Shown here piece after piece: positions 26,732 through 34,597 of a stretch of 64,000 nucleotides of DNA. Where the stretch lies: assembly GCF_003122325.1 (NCBI RefSeq), contig NZ_QFBC01000010.1:1-64000 (forward strand), read 5' to 3'. The DNA is from Rhizobium album. GTDB taxonomy: Bacteria; Pseudomonadota; Alphaproteobacteria; Rhizobiales; Rhizobiaceae. The position numbers and the translations under genes are program-made. Each line of letters opens with the position of its first letter. Within the stretch, counting starts at the first letter, position 1. Under the pieces are notes generated by a model that saw only the letters and a list, made by a program, of their open reading frames with translations, searched no databases and was not told the origin of the DNA.

Positions 26732-27907
26732 ATGACACATCCCCGAACCATCGACGGCGAACTGGTCAGATCCAGCCTGAGCAAGATCCTTGGAAGCGAG
26801 ACGTTTTCTCGCTCGGAACGACTGCGGACTTTTCTCGATTACGTGGTCAAGAAAGAGCAGGAAGGGCTGGGCCACCAGCTGAAGGGCTACACGATCGGCG
26901 TCGACGTCTTCGCCCGCACGGAATCCTTCGACCCGGGCGGCGATCCGCTGGTGCGCGTCCAGGCCGGCAAGCTGCGCAAGCTGCTGCAGCAGTATTACGC
27001 AAACGAAGGCGCCGAAGACACGATTCGCATCCAGGTTCCGGTGGGCGGCTATGTTCCTGTCTACGAATGGCAGGAACAGCAGGACGGCGGCTTGGAAAAC
27101 CCGGCCGAAAGCCATGATGGGGATTCCGGAACGATCGGCATTCCCGCAGCGGACATTGCCGGGAATGCCGCAAGTGCAGGCCCGTGGGGGCGGTATCGTC
27201 TCGCCTCGGCGGGACTGCTGGCAGTCACCGTGCTCAATATCACCGCACTCGGACTGCATGCCACCAGCCGTTATCTCGTGCCGAAGGAAGCCACAGCGAT
27301 CAGCAGCCCCTCGGGGTATTATCGGGAGGCCTCGGCCCTGCCCCGCATTGCCGTCGCCAACAATCATACGGCATCGCCGGTCTCCGCGCCGCTTGCCGAC
27401 GCCCTGCGCCACGCCACCATCCAGCTTTCATCCGTGGAACTGGTCAGCAGCTTCAGCCAGGCGGATGCCCTCGTGCGGCAGGACGAGCAACTCGATTTCA
27501 TCCTGTCGATCAGTCCCGTCGACGACCAGGGCGGTATCCTGCTGTCGCTGCACCACAAGCCGAGCGGCGAACTGGTCCATTCGGAAACGGTAGCGGAAAA
27601 AAGCCTGCATTCGGTCAGTGAGCGAGCCTTCGCGGCAAGCTCGTTTGCAAGCCATAGCCTCGCGGTCAACAGCTCGGTTTATGCTTATGCAGACCAGAAT
27701 GCGTCCTCAAGCCGCCTGATGCAGTGCCTGAAGGCAACGCAGGATTACCATCTCGAGAAATCCCGCCAGACGTTCCAGGCCGCCTGGGGATGCCAGTCCG
27801 AGCTGGTGCCGACCGAGCATCCGGAACGCTTCATCAGCGAACTGGAAACCCTCACCTCGATGGCCCGCGAACGGGAAGCCGGACGCCTGCCGCTCACCGG
27901 CGCCTGA
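26732..27907 (+). CDS. Membrane-anchored protein with rhizobial regulator-like N-terminal domain
   Basis: This 391-residue protein has an N-terminal region (about 5-115) with the pattern RSERLRTFLDYVVKKE...LKGYTIGVDVF, then SFDPGGDPLVRVQAGKLRKLLQQYY and ending GGYVPVYEW. This occurs in many bacterial proteins annotated loosely as adenylate-cyclase or TolB-type regulators and looks like a DNA-binding fold. A single membrane helix follows near residues 155-175 (LASAGLLAVTVLNITALGL) and a periplasmic domain of about 200 residues. That suggests a CadC/ToxR-style one-component sensor, which is inference. No partner gene is adjacent. Confidence 0.65.
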   Translation: MTHPRTIDGELVRSSLSKILGSETFSRSERLRTFLDYVVKKEQEGLGHQLKGYTIGVDVFARTESFDPGGDPLVRVQAGKLRKLLQQYYANEGAEDTIRIQVPVGGYVPVYEWQEQQDGGLENPAESHDGDSGTIGIPAADIAGNAASAGPWGRYRLASAGLLAVTVLNITALGLHATSRYLVPKEATAISSPSGYYREASALPRIAVANNHTASPVSAPLADALRHATIQLSSVELVSSFSQADALVRQDEQLDFILSISPVDDQGGILLSLHHKPSGELVHSETVAEKSLHSVSERAFAASSFASHSLAVNSSVYAYADQNASSSRLMQCLKATQDYHLEKSRQTFQAAWGCQSELVPTEHPERFISELETLTSMAREREAGRLPLTGA

Positions 27908-28310
27908 TCGTCCGGACGCGCCCTGCCATCGACGAATACCGGTACAGCGCCTTGCTTCTTCTATTGTGTCATTCCGTTACATGCCGTATCCGGACGCATT
28001 TTTGCGCATCCTGTTTCAGGATGTGATTTACAGCTTAAATACATGAATTCTCTGATGAATTTTCCTTAAACCGGCAGTCTCCGGCAGCGCCGCGATGGTG
28101 AATAACTATCCGTTAAATCTTGGACTTACAATTTGGACAATAAACTCTACCGTAAGTCCCACGTAAAATTGACTTGTGTTGAAGGATGTCCGGAAGAGTT
28201 CATGCGGTTCGCGTTGCAACAAGGCAGTCGATCAAATCCTCCTTCTGCGTCTGAAGTACAATTTTCAGCGTATTGTTCGAAATACCGTCATGACCATGGA
28301 AGGGGTGTTC
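27908..28310. other. 403-base intergenic region upstream of the MerR-LuxR hybrid
   Basis: AT-richer than its surroundings and without a convincing gene. It holds a long inverted repeat (28122-28159), and a TTGACT element lies at about 28169. Short open frames near its end have no ribosome site and unlikely composition. It probably contains the promoter and operator of the downstream regulator. Confidence 0.5.
28122..28159. promoter_or_regulatory. Inverted repeat, candidate operator
   Basis: GGACTTAC (28122-28129) and GTAAGTCC (28152-28159) are perfect inverted 8-base arms 22 bases apart, about 150 bases before the regulator start and just before a TTGACT element. The spacing would place the arms about three helical turns apart, suitable for a DNA-bound dimer or loop. 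Confidence 0.4.
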
Positions 28311-29003
28311 ATGTCTGAAGATGCGGGGCGCTTGCGCAGCCTGGAACCATCGAAGAAGGGTCTCGCAGGTCAATATCGTTTCTTGCCGGATGTCGACCTG
28401 CCGCGAAACCTGCCGTCGGGAACCGTGGCCATCGCCGAGATGGCGAATGCCTTCGGCGTCACGCACCGCACGCTGCATTTCTATGAGGAAAAAGGCCTGA
28501 TCACCGCCAGCCGCATCGGGCCGATGCGCGTCTACGACCATCAGGACGTACTACAGATGTCGGTGATCAACATCTGCCGGGAAATCGGCATGCCGATTTC
28601 CGTCATCCAGGAACTGATGGAGGAATTGCAGCAGGCGGAAACCCAGGAGGATGCCGACAGGATTTTCCGGGAGGCCCTGTCGATCCGCAAGCGGGAACTG
28701 GTTTCCGGCCTGTCCACGGTGCACCGCCAGATGCAGCAGGTGACGATCCTGCTCGACCGCCAGCCGGCCGAACCCGGCATGGCAACCAACGACAACCGCG
28801 AGATATCGCTGTTTTCCGCCGACGAGCAGACGTGCCTGCAACTGATGGCCGAAGGATACACGCCCCATCGGCTCGCCCGCGCATTCGACACCACCGTCAA
28901 GGCGATCACCGCGATGGAAACCGGCATCATCCAGAAGCTCAATGCCAACAACCGCTTCCAGGCGATTGCCAAGGCCGTGCTTCTCGGAATTGTCCACTCC
29001 TGA
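28311..29003 (+). CDS. Hybrid regulator: MerR-type N-terminus with LuxR-type C-terminal HTH
   Basis: A 230-residue protein. Residues about 45-115 form a MerR winged helix (AIAEMANAFGVTHRTLHFYEEKGLI then RVYDHQDVLQMS), followed by a helical linker typical of MerR dimerisation. The last 60 residues have the LuxR/GerE pattern: LFSADEQTCLQLMAEGYTPH, then ITAMETGIIQKL and an NNRFQAIAKAVLLGIV end. Two DNA-binding domains in one chain is unusual. The start is set at 28311, after GGAAGGGG. The tyrosine that replaces Ser/Thr residues of classic LuxR helices is not diagnostic. Function unknown. Confidence 0.75.
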   Translation: MSEDAGRLRSLEPSKKGLAGQYRFLPDVDLPRNLPSGTVAIAEMANAFGVTHRTLHFYEEKGLITASRIGPMRVYDHQDVLQMSVINICREIGMPISVIQELMEELQQAETQEDADRIFREALSIRKRELVSGLSTVHRQMQQVTILLDRQPAEPGMATNDNREISLFSADEQTCLQLMAEGYTPHRLARAFDTTVKAITAMETGIIQKLNANNRFQAIAKAVLLGIVHS

Positions 29004-29015
29004 GAAAAATCGCGG

Positions 29016-30143
29016 TCAGCGCACGATGGTCAGCGTTTCCGCCGCACGGGTGACGGCCGTATAGAGCCAGCGTTCCCTCGTATCGCGAAAAGCCCAGCTT
29101 TCATCGAAGAGCACGACGTCGTTCCATTGCGAGCCCTGCGCCTTGTGAACCGTCAGCGCATAACCGTAGTCGAACTCGTCGTAACGCTTGCGTGTCGACC
29201 AGGGAATTTCGCCCTCGACATCCTCGAAGGCGGCTTTCAGCAGCTTGATCTTCGCCGCGCCGCGATCCATGTCGTCGTCCTCGGGGCGGATCATCAGGTT
29301 GATGCCAGGCTTCACGGTTTCTTTCGACGAACTCATCACCTGCCAGAGCGAGCCGTTGAGCAGGCCCTTGGCTGGGTCGTTGCGCAGGCAGACCAGCTTG
29401 TCGCCGGATTGCGGATAATCCGCCGTGAACCCCTTCAGTTCGCGAAGACGCTGGTTGTAGCGCCGGCGGGTCTTGTTCGTCCCCACCAGCACCTGGTCGG
29501 CCTCGAGCACCAGCGGCTGCGTCACCTCGTTCTTGGAAATCACCTTCGCCGTGCCGTAGTCGCCGTAGAGGATTTCCTTGCCTTCGCGCACATGCATGGC
29601 AAGCTGGATGATCGGGTTGTCGCGTGCCTGGCGATGGATGTCCGTCAGCAGGTAGTCCGGCTCCTGCTCGGTAAAATAACCGCCGCCCGAAACCGGCGGC
29701 AACTGGCCGGGATCGCCGAGCACGAGGATCGGCGTGCCGAAACTCATGAGGTCGCGGCCGAGCTGCTCGTCCACCATCGAGCATTCGTCGATGACGATCA
29801 GCGCCGCCTTGGCGACCGGGCTCTGGCGGTTGATGGAGAACATCGGCGCGATGGAAGTCTTGCCGGTCTCCTCGTTTGCCACTTCCTCCTCGCCGCGCGG
29901 ACGATAGATCAGCGAATGGATCGTCTTGGCATTGCTGGCGCCGCGCGAGCGCAGCACCTGCGCCGCCTTGCCGGTGAAGGCGGCAAACAGCACCTCGCCG
30001 TCGACATGCTCGGCAAAATAGCGTGCAAGCGTCGTCTTGCCGGTGCCGGCATAACCGAACAGCCGGAAGACCGGTTGCCGCCCTTCCTTCAGCCAGCGCG
30101 AAACGGCCTTCAGGGCTTCGTCTTGTTGCGGAGCAAATTGCAT
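29016..30143 (-). CDS. RecD/Dda-like ATP-dependent DNA helicase
   Basis: This 375-residue superfamily 1 helicase has Walker A GYAGTGKTTLARYF, Walker B LIVIDECSMVDE and motif III ILVLGDPGQLPPV. Also seen are a C-terminal UvrD-like YALTVHKAQGSQW (motif V) and LYTAVTRA (motif VI). Short RecD2/Dda-type helicases move 5' to 3' on single-stranded DNA. The start at 30143 (MQFAPQQDEAL) is preferred over a start 20 codons upstream. It lies downstream of the nitrile hydratase operon, probably by chance. Confidence 0.9.
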   Translation of the reverse strand: MQFAPQQDEALKAVSRWLKEGRQPVFRLFGYAGTGKTTLARYFAEHVDGEVLFAAFTGKAAQVLRSRGASNAKTIHSLIYRPRGEEEVANEETGKTSIAPMFSINRQSPVAKAALIVIDECSMVDEQLGRDLMSFGTPILVLGDPGQLPPVSGGGYFTEQEPDYLLTDIHRQARDNPIIQLAMHVREGKEILYGDYGTAKVISKNEVTQPLVLEADQVLVGTNKTRRRYNQRLRELKGFTADYPQSGDKLVCLRNDPAKGLLNGSLWQVMSSSKETVKPGINLMIRPEDDDMDRGAAKIKLLKAAFEDVEGEIPWSTRKRYDEFDYGYALTVHKAQGSQWNDVVLFDESWAFRDTRERWLYTAVTRAAETLTIVR

Positions 30144-30248
30144 GGCGGCGACTTGGCAGGATTCGGCGGCGATAGGCAAGCCGGAAAAGCCGCATGGCGG
30201 CAATCGTCCCTCGCCTCTTTCAGATCGGACGCCAGCGAAGCTCGGAGA

Positions 30249-30647
30249 TCAGCAGCCCTGGCGCTCGGGATCATTGGCAAGCTCGATCGGCTGCCCGTGC
30301 GGCGTTGCCTCGGCTGCCCTTTGCCAGCTTGCCTGCAGCCTGGCGATATCGGCTTCGTGCATAACCCCAAGCCGGACGAGCAGCGCCGAAAGCGCCGCCA
30401 CCCAGCATTCGAAATAATCGCTGCCATCTTCGGCCCGTCCCGGGCGATGAACCTCCGTCGCCAGCGCCCCGGCCCATTCGCTCCAGGCAAACAGGCCACG
30501 TTCGTGAAGATGCACCGTCAGCGCAAAAGCCTCCGCCATCCAGGGCTCGGGAAAGACCGGATCGCCCTCAGCCGACTTCGGCAGGCCCGGAGATTGCGTC
30601 AGGACGGAGCGCGGCTCACAAAGGCTCAAGGTAGCTCTCCCAGGCAT
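30249..30647 (-). CDS. Nitrile hydratase accessory protein (P14K/NhlE-like)
   Basis: This 132-residue protein shares the pattern of the nitrile hydratase accessory family (PVFPEPWMAEAFALTVHLHERGLFAWSEWAGAL), which is itself related to the beta subunit N-terminus. In cobalt enzymes such proteins help insert the metal and oxidise the active-site cysteines by subunit exchange. It overlaps the end of the beta-subunit gene by 32 bases and completes the alpha-beta-accessory operon. Confidence 0.88.
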   Translation of the reverse strand: MPGRATLSLCEPRSVLTQSPGLPKSAEGDPVFPEPWMAEAFALTVHLHERGLFAWSEWAGALATEVHRPGRAEDGSDYFECWVAALSALLVRLGVMHEADIARLQASWQRAAEATPHGQPIELANDPERQGC

Positions 30648-31275
30648 CGATCGAAATCGTCAGCGTCGGATCGGCGCCCTCGCCCCAGATCTCCGGGCCA
30701 TCGAAGACCACGGTATAGAGCCATTGCGGGTTTTCGCCGCGGCCGTGGGCATTGTCGTCGGGAAACACGAAAGAGCCCTGCACCACTTCGACGATGCCCT
30801 GTTTTGCCCGGGCATAACGCGGCAGGCGAGTGTGGCCGGTCGGGTTGAAATTACGGGTCCGCACCCGGTCCCCGACGGCAAAGGCCGGCTTCGTCCCGGT
30901 CGGCCGCTCGCACGGTCCGCCACGCGCCAGCGTCGCCGGCACGTTTTCAGCCTGCAGCACACGTTTGGGCGCCGTGCCGGCACCGGACATGCGGCCGGAG
31001 AACAATTCCTCGCGTGTCGCAAAACCATGGCGCTCCAGCAACATGTCGATGCCACGGATCCAGATCTCGTAATAACTCGCCGAAAGATAGTTGGCGGGCG
31101 GGATGTTTTCGCGGGCATGACGGCTTTCGTCGATGGTCCAGTGGCCCATCGCGCCGCAGCACAGCGTCAGTCCGAGCGCCCGCTTCTCCCAGTCCGCATG
31201 AAAGATCGGCTCGTTGTTTTCCGGCGCAATGGGACCGAAACCCATCTGGCCGCCAAGATCGTGCGGGCCGTTCAT
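30616..31275 (-). CDS. Nitrile hydratase beta subunit
   Basis: This 219-residue subunit starts [15 protein letters not shown], the family signature. It has the mid-protein [15 protein letters not shown] helix, and the C-terminal half ([23 protein letters not shown]) forms the beta barrel. Conserved arginines that contact the claw-setting sulfenates are expected here. With the alpha subunit it hydrates nitriles to amides. Its start overlaps the alpha stop by four bases. Confidence 0.95.
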   Translation of the reverse strand: MNGPHDLGGQMGFGPIAPENNEPIFHADWEKRALGLTLCCGAMGHWTIDESRHARENIPPANYLSASYYEIWIRGIDMLLERHGFATREELFSGRMSGAGTAPKRVLQAENVPATLARGGPCERPTGTKPAFAVGDRVRTRNFNPTGHTRLPRYARAKQGIVEVVQGSFVFPDDNAHGRGENPQWLYTVVFDGPEIWGEGADPTLTISIDAWESYLEPL

Positions 31276-31922
31276 GCCTGTTCCTCCGGCGCGCGCACCA
31301 CGCCGGTGCCGATCATCGCGTCGCGGCTGACCAGATCGGCAAGCGCCTCGTCATCGAGGTGCTCGGTGCCGGCCGGCCGCTCGGGGATGACGAGGTACCG
31401 CAGTTCCGCCGTCGAATCCCAGACGCGGATACGGGTCTGCTCCGGCAGCGCCACGCCGAATTCGGCAAGCACGCCGCGCGGATCGATGACTGCCCGCGAG
31501 CGATAGGCGGGCGCCTTGTACCAGACGGGCGGCAGGCCCAGCACCGACCACGGATAACAGGAACACAGGGTGCAGACGACGAGATTGTGGATGTCCGGCG
31601 TGTTGAAGACGGCCCGCATGTGTTCGCCCTGCCGGCCGGTAAAACCAAGGCTGGCGATCGCCGCCGTGGCATCCCGCTTCAGCCAGTCGGCAAATGCCGG
31701 ATCGCTCCAGGCCTTTGCCACCACCTTGGCGCCGTTGCGCGGCCCGACCCTGGTTTCATACGTCTCGACGATCGCGTCGATGGCGGCCGGATCGATCAGC
31801 CCCTTTTCCGACAACAGGCTTTCCAGCGCTTTTACGCGCGCCTGCATATCGGAATAATGGTTTTCCGGATGATCGTGTCCCTGGTCGTGATCGTGCCCAT
31901 GGTGGTGATGATGGTCGGCCAT
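31272..31922 (-). CDS. Nitrile hydratase alpha subunit, cobalt type
   Basis: This 216-residue catalytic subunit holds the metal claw [10 protein letters not shown], where three Cys and two backbone amides bind the ion. Thr and Tyr in this motif mark the Co(III) type rather than the Fe type (which has CSLCSCT). The N-terminus begins [18 protein letters not shown], a natural His-rich tail that could collect cobalt. First gene of the operon. The product is cytoplasmic. Confidence 0.95.
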   Translation of the reverse strand: MADHHHHHGHDHDQGHDHPENHYSDMQARVKALESLLSEKGLIDPAAIDAIVETYETRVGPRNGAKVVAKAWSDPAFADWLKRDATAAIASLGFTGRQGEHMRAVFNTPDIHNLVVCTLCSCYPWSVLGLPPVWYKAPAYRSRAVIDPRGVLAEFGVALPEQTRIRVWDSTAELRYLVIPERPAGTEHLDDEALADLVSRDAMIGTGVVRAPEEQA

Positions 31923-31949
31923 GCCCTGCTCCCGATGTTCGAACCGATC

Positions 31950-32543
31950 CTACTTGAGCATCGGCCACAAACTCAACACCAGCAGCACGGCCATGGTGAT
32001 ATTGAACCATTTGAGCCGCACCGGCACCGACAGCCACTCCCGCAGCGCCGAACCGAAACCTGCCCATGTCGAGACGCTCGGCAGGTTGACTATTCCGAAG
32101 GCCAGGCCGACAACCGTGACGGTGAAGAAATACCGCTCGGTGTCGGTATAGGTCGCCATGGCCGTCACGGCCATCACCCAGGCCTTCGGGTTGACCCATT
32201 GAAACGCCGCAGCGCCGAGAAACGTCATCGGCCGCGCACCCGCTTCGGCCTCGCCGATCGCCCGCGACGTGCCGATCTTCCAGGCGATCCAGACGAGGTA
32301 GATACCACCGGCGAATTTCAGGACTGTATAGAGCAACGGCACCGTGTGCAGCAGCGCCCCGAGCCCGAAGCCGACGCCGAGCAGCAGCGAGAAGAAACCG
32401 GCACCGATGCCCAGCATATGCGGAATGGTGCGCCGGAAGCCGAAATTCACACCGGAGGCAAACAGCATCATGTTGTTCGGCCCGGGGGTGATCGAGGTGG
32501 TGAAGGCAAACAAAACCAGTGCAAGCAGCGTCTCGAACGGCAT
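31950..32543 (-). CDS. LysE/RhtB-family amino-acid exporter
   Basis: This 197-residue membrane protein has six hydrophobic segments and the family signature FTTSITPGPNNMMLFASGVNFG near its start. FQWVNPKAWVMAV is the conserved mid motif. These proteins export amino acids or their analogues from the cytoplasm. The start is set at 32543, after GCGGAGAA, rather than nine codons upstream. Substrate unknown. Confidence 0.9.
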   Translation of the reverse strand: MPFETLLALVLFAFTTSITPGPNNMMLFASGVNFGFRRTIPHMLGIGAGFFSLLLGVGFGLGALLHTVPLLYTVLKFAGGIYLVWIAWKIGTSRAIGEAEAGARPMTFLGAAAFQWVNPKAWVMAVTAMATYTDTERYFFTVTVVGLAFGIVNLPSVSTWAGFGSALREWLSVPVRLKWFNITMAVLLVLSLWPMLK

Positions 32544-32735
32544 TCCATTCTCCGCAAAGAAATTCGGCATACTGAAGTCGTTCCGGTTGCGCCAGACGGA
32601 AACTTGTCATTGTGACAAACCGCCTGGCCATTCCGTGGTTTCGTCGCGCTGAGGGCGGCCGCAAATCGCTGGCTGCATCAGGGGAAACCGGATATCGTCA
32701 CCGCGCCTGCCCGAACGGCGCAACGGAGGAGTTTC

Positions 32736-33581
32736 ATGCACGATCCCATCCCCACCGTCACCTTGCCTTCCGGCATCAGCGTGCCCGCCCTCGGCCAGGG
32801 CACCTGGAACATGGGCGAAAACGCCGCCGATGCCGCAAGGGAGATCGAAAGCCTTCAGGCGGGGCTTTCCCTGGGGCTGACCCTGATCGATACCGCCGAG
32901 ATGTATGCCGAAGGCGGCGCCGAAAAAGTCACCGGTAGCGCCATCGCCGGCCGGCGCGACGAGGTCTTCCTGGTCAGCAAGGTCTATCCCTGGAATGCCA
33001 GCCGGCGCGGAACGATCGAGGCCTGCGACCGCAGCCTGCAGCGCCTTGGCACCGATCGAATCGACCTCTACCTTCTTCACTGGCGCGGCGATCATCCGCT
33101 TGCCGATACCGTCGCCGCTTTCGAGGAACTGCAGCGGGCCGGAAAGATCGGCGCCTGGGGCGTCTCGAATTTCGACGTCGACGACATGCAGGAACTGCTC
33201 GCTGTGCCCGGCGGCGAAAACGTCGCGGCCAACCAGGTTCTCTACAATCTCGGCCGCCGCGGCATCGAATACGATCTCCTGCCGTTCTGCCAGGAGCGCA
33301 ACATCCCGATCATGGCCTACTCGCCGATCGAACAGGGCCGGCTGCTGCACCACCCTGATCTCATCGACATCGCCAAGGCCTATCAGGCGACGCCGGCACA
33401 GGTGGCCCTCGCCTTCGTCCTCGAACGCGAGGGCGTGATCGCCATTCCGAAGACCAGCCATCCGCATCGCGTCGAGGAAAACCGCGCCGCGCTCGATCTT
33501 GACATCACCGACGAGGATTGGGCCGTGCTCGACGCCGCCTTTCCGCCGCCGGCGAGGAAGACTTCGCTGGCGATGCTTTAA
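32736..33581 (+). CDS. Aldo/keto reductase
   Basis: This 281-residue NADPH-dependent TIM-barrel oxidoreductase has the catalytic tetrad: Asp in [14 protein letters not shown] (Asp and Tyr), Lys in [11 protein letters not shown] and His in LYLLHWRG. The cofactor-binding end [14 protein letters not shown] is also present. It reduces carbonyl compounds, with unknown natural substrate. GGAGGAG precedes the ATG. It is convergent with ilvH, with six bases between stops. Confidence 0.93.
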   Translation: MHDPIPTVTLPSGISVPALGQGTWNMGENAADAAREIESLQAGLSLGLTLIDTAEMYAEGGAEKVTGSAIAGRRDEVFLVSKVYPWNASRRGTIEACDRSLQRLGTDRIDLYLLHWRGDHPLADTVAAFEELQRAGKIGAWGVSNFDVDDMQELLAVPGGENVAANQVLYNLGRRGIEYDLLPFCQERNIPIMAYSPIEQGRLLHHPDLIDIAKAYQATPAQVALAFVLEREGVIAIPKTSHPHRVEENRAALDLDITDEDWAVLDAAFPPPARKTSLAML

Positions 33582-33587
33582 GCATTG

Positions 33588-34160
33588 TTACATGCCCTGC
33601 GGGCCGCGGTTCATCGCCGCGATCCCAGTGCGGCAAACTTCGATCAGTCCCAGCGGCTTCACGATCGCCACGAACTGATCGATCTTCGACGATTTGCCGG
33701 TGAGTTCGAAGATGAAATGCTCGACGGTGGCGTCGATGACCTTGGCATGGAACGCGTCGGCCAGGCGCAGGGCTTCCGCGCGGCTCTCGCCGGTGCCGGC
33801 CACCTTGATAAGCGCCACTTCGCGCTCGATCGGCCGCTCCTGCTTGAGATCGCGTGCACGTACCGTCAGGTCGACAACACGGTGGACCGGCACGATGCGC
33901 TCCAGCTGCGTCTTGATCTGCTCCAGAACGATCGGCGTGCCGCGGGTGACGATGGTGATGCGCGACAGATGCGATTCGTGCTCGGTTTCGGAAACCGTCA
34001 GGCTCTCGATGTTGTAGCCCCGGCCGGAAAACAGGCCGATGACACGGGCAAGGACGCCCGGCTCGTTGTCGACCAGCACCGAAAGCGTGTGGCTTTCGAC
34101 CTTGGCGGTTTCGGGCGAGATGAAGTAGGCGGAGCCCGTGGGTTGAAGGTGTGCGTTCAT
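33588..34160 (-). CDS. ilvH: Acetolactate synthase small (regulatory) subunit
   Basis: This 190-residue subunit has an N-terminal ACT domain (HTLSVLVDNEPGVLARVIGLFSGRGYNI) that senses valine and activates the large subunit. A second ferredoxin-like domain (FELTGKSSKIDQFVAIVKPLGLIEVCRTG) follows. The length is typical. Its position downstream of ilvB on the same strand indicates a shared transcript, but an antitoxin gene is interposed. Confidence 0.96.
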   Translation of the reverse strand: MNAHLQPTGSAYFISPETAKVESHTLSVLVDNEPGVLARVIGLFSGRGYNIESLTVSETEHESHLSRITIVTRGTPIVLEQIKTQLERIVPVHRVVDLTVRARDLKQERPIEREVALIKVAGTGESRAEALRLADAFHAKVIDATVEHFIFELTGKSSKIDQFVAIVKPLGLIEVCRTGIAAMNRGPQGM

Positions 34161-34253
34161 GTCGTTTCTATCCGTTGTTTCAGGAATTAGGGTTTCAGGA
34201 CGCCAGCTCGATGGCGGCGTCGGAATGCAGACAGGCGGGCGAAAATATTCGTA

Positions 34254-34541
34254 TCAGCGGCCGTTTTCCTCATCCCAGCGCCGGCGCGCTTCCTCCTCTA
34301 TGCCCTTTCGGATCATTTCGTCGGTTAGCGGTGGTCCTTTGTAGACAGGCCGCATCGCGAGAAACTCCTCCACCGTCAGCGTCTTCTTCGGCGGTTCCGC
34401 TTTCGCCTCCGCCGGCCGCAGCGTGATCTCCCTGCCGCCGTCGATGACCTCGAATTCGGTGCCTTCGGAAAAGCCATGCGCATCGCGAACCGCCTTCGGA
34501 AGCACCACGGCGCCCGCTTTCGACATCTTCGTTCTGCTCAT
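34254..34541 (-). CDS. Orphan AbrB/VapB-type antitoxin
   Basis: This 95-residue protein starts MSRTKMSKAGAVVLPKAVRD, a SpoVT-AbrB swapped-hairpin DNA-binding domain, followed by EGTEFEVIDGGREITLRP. The C-terminal tail (LTDEMIRKGIEEEARRRW) resembles the toxin-binding region of VapB antitoxins. No PIN-domain toxin gene follows: only 93 bases separate it from ilvH. It sits within the ilvB-ilvH transcript, so it may be a relic of a toxin pair or a local regulator. Confidence 0.72.
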   Translation of the reverse strand: MSRTKMSKAGAVVLPKAVRDAHGFSEGTEFEVIDGGREITLRPAEAKAEPPKKTLTVEEFLAMRPVYKGPPLTDEMIRKGIEEEARRRWDEENGR

Positions 34542-34597
34542 GACATTTCTCCGAAAAAGAGGGGACACGATCAAAGTAACCGCATCCCCCGCGCCGA

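Noticed and set aside
28133-28318. 61-codon ORF before the hybrid regulator
   Set aside because: No ribosome site, no homology pattern and overlap with probable promoter elements.
29127-30848. Plus-strand frame of about 570 codons
   Set aside because: Antisense of the helicase and nitrile hydratase accessory genes, with no domain pattern.
31014-32615. Plus-strand frame of about 530 codons
   Set aside because: Antisense of the nitrile hydratase and LysE genes, with His/Arg/Gly-rich unlikely composition.
34161-34253. VapC toxin remnant after the VapB-like gene
   Set aside because: The short readable peptide lacks any PIN-domain motif and has no start codon.
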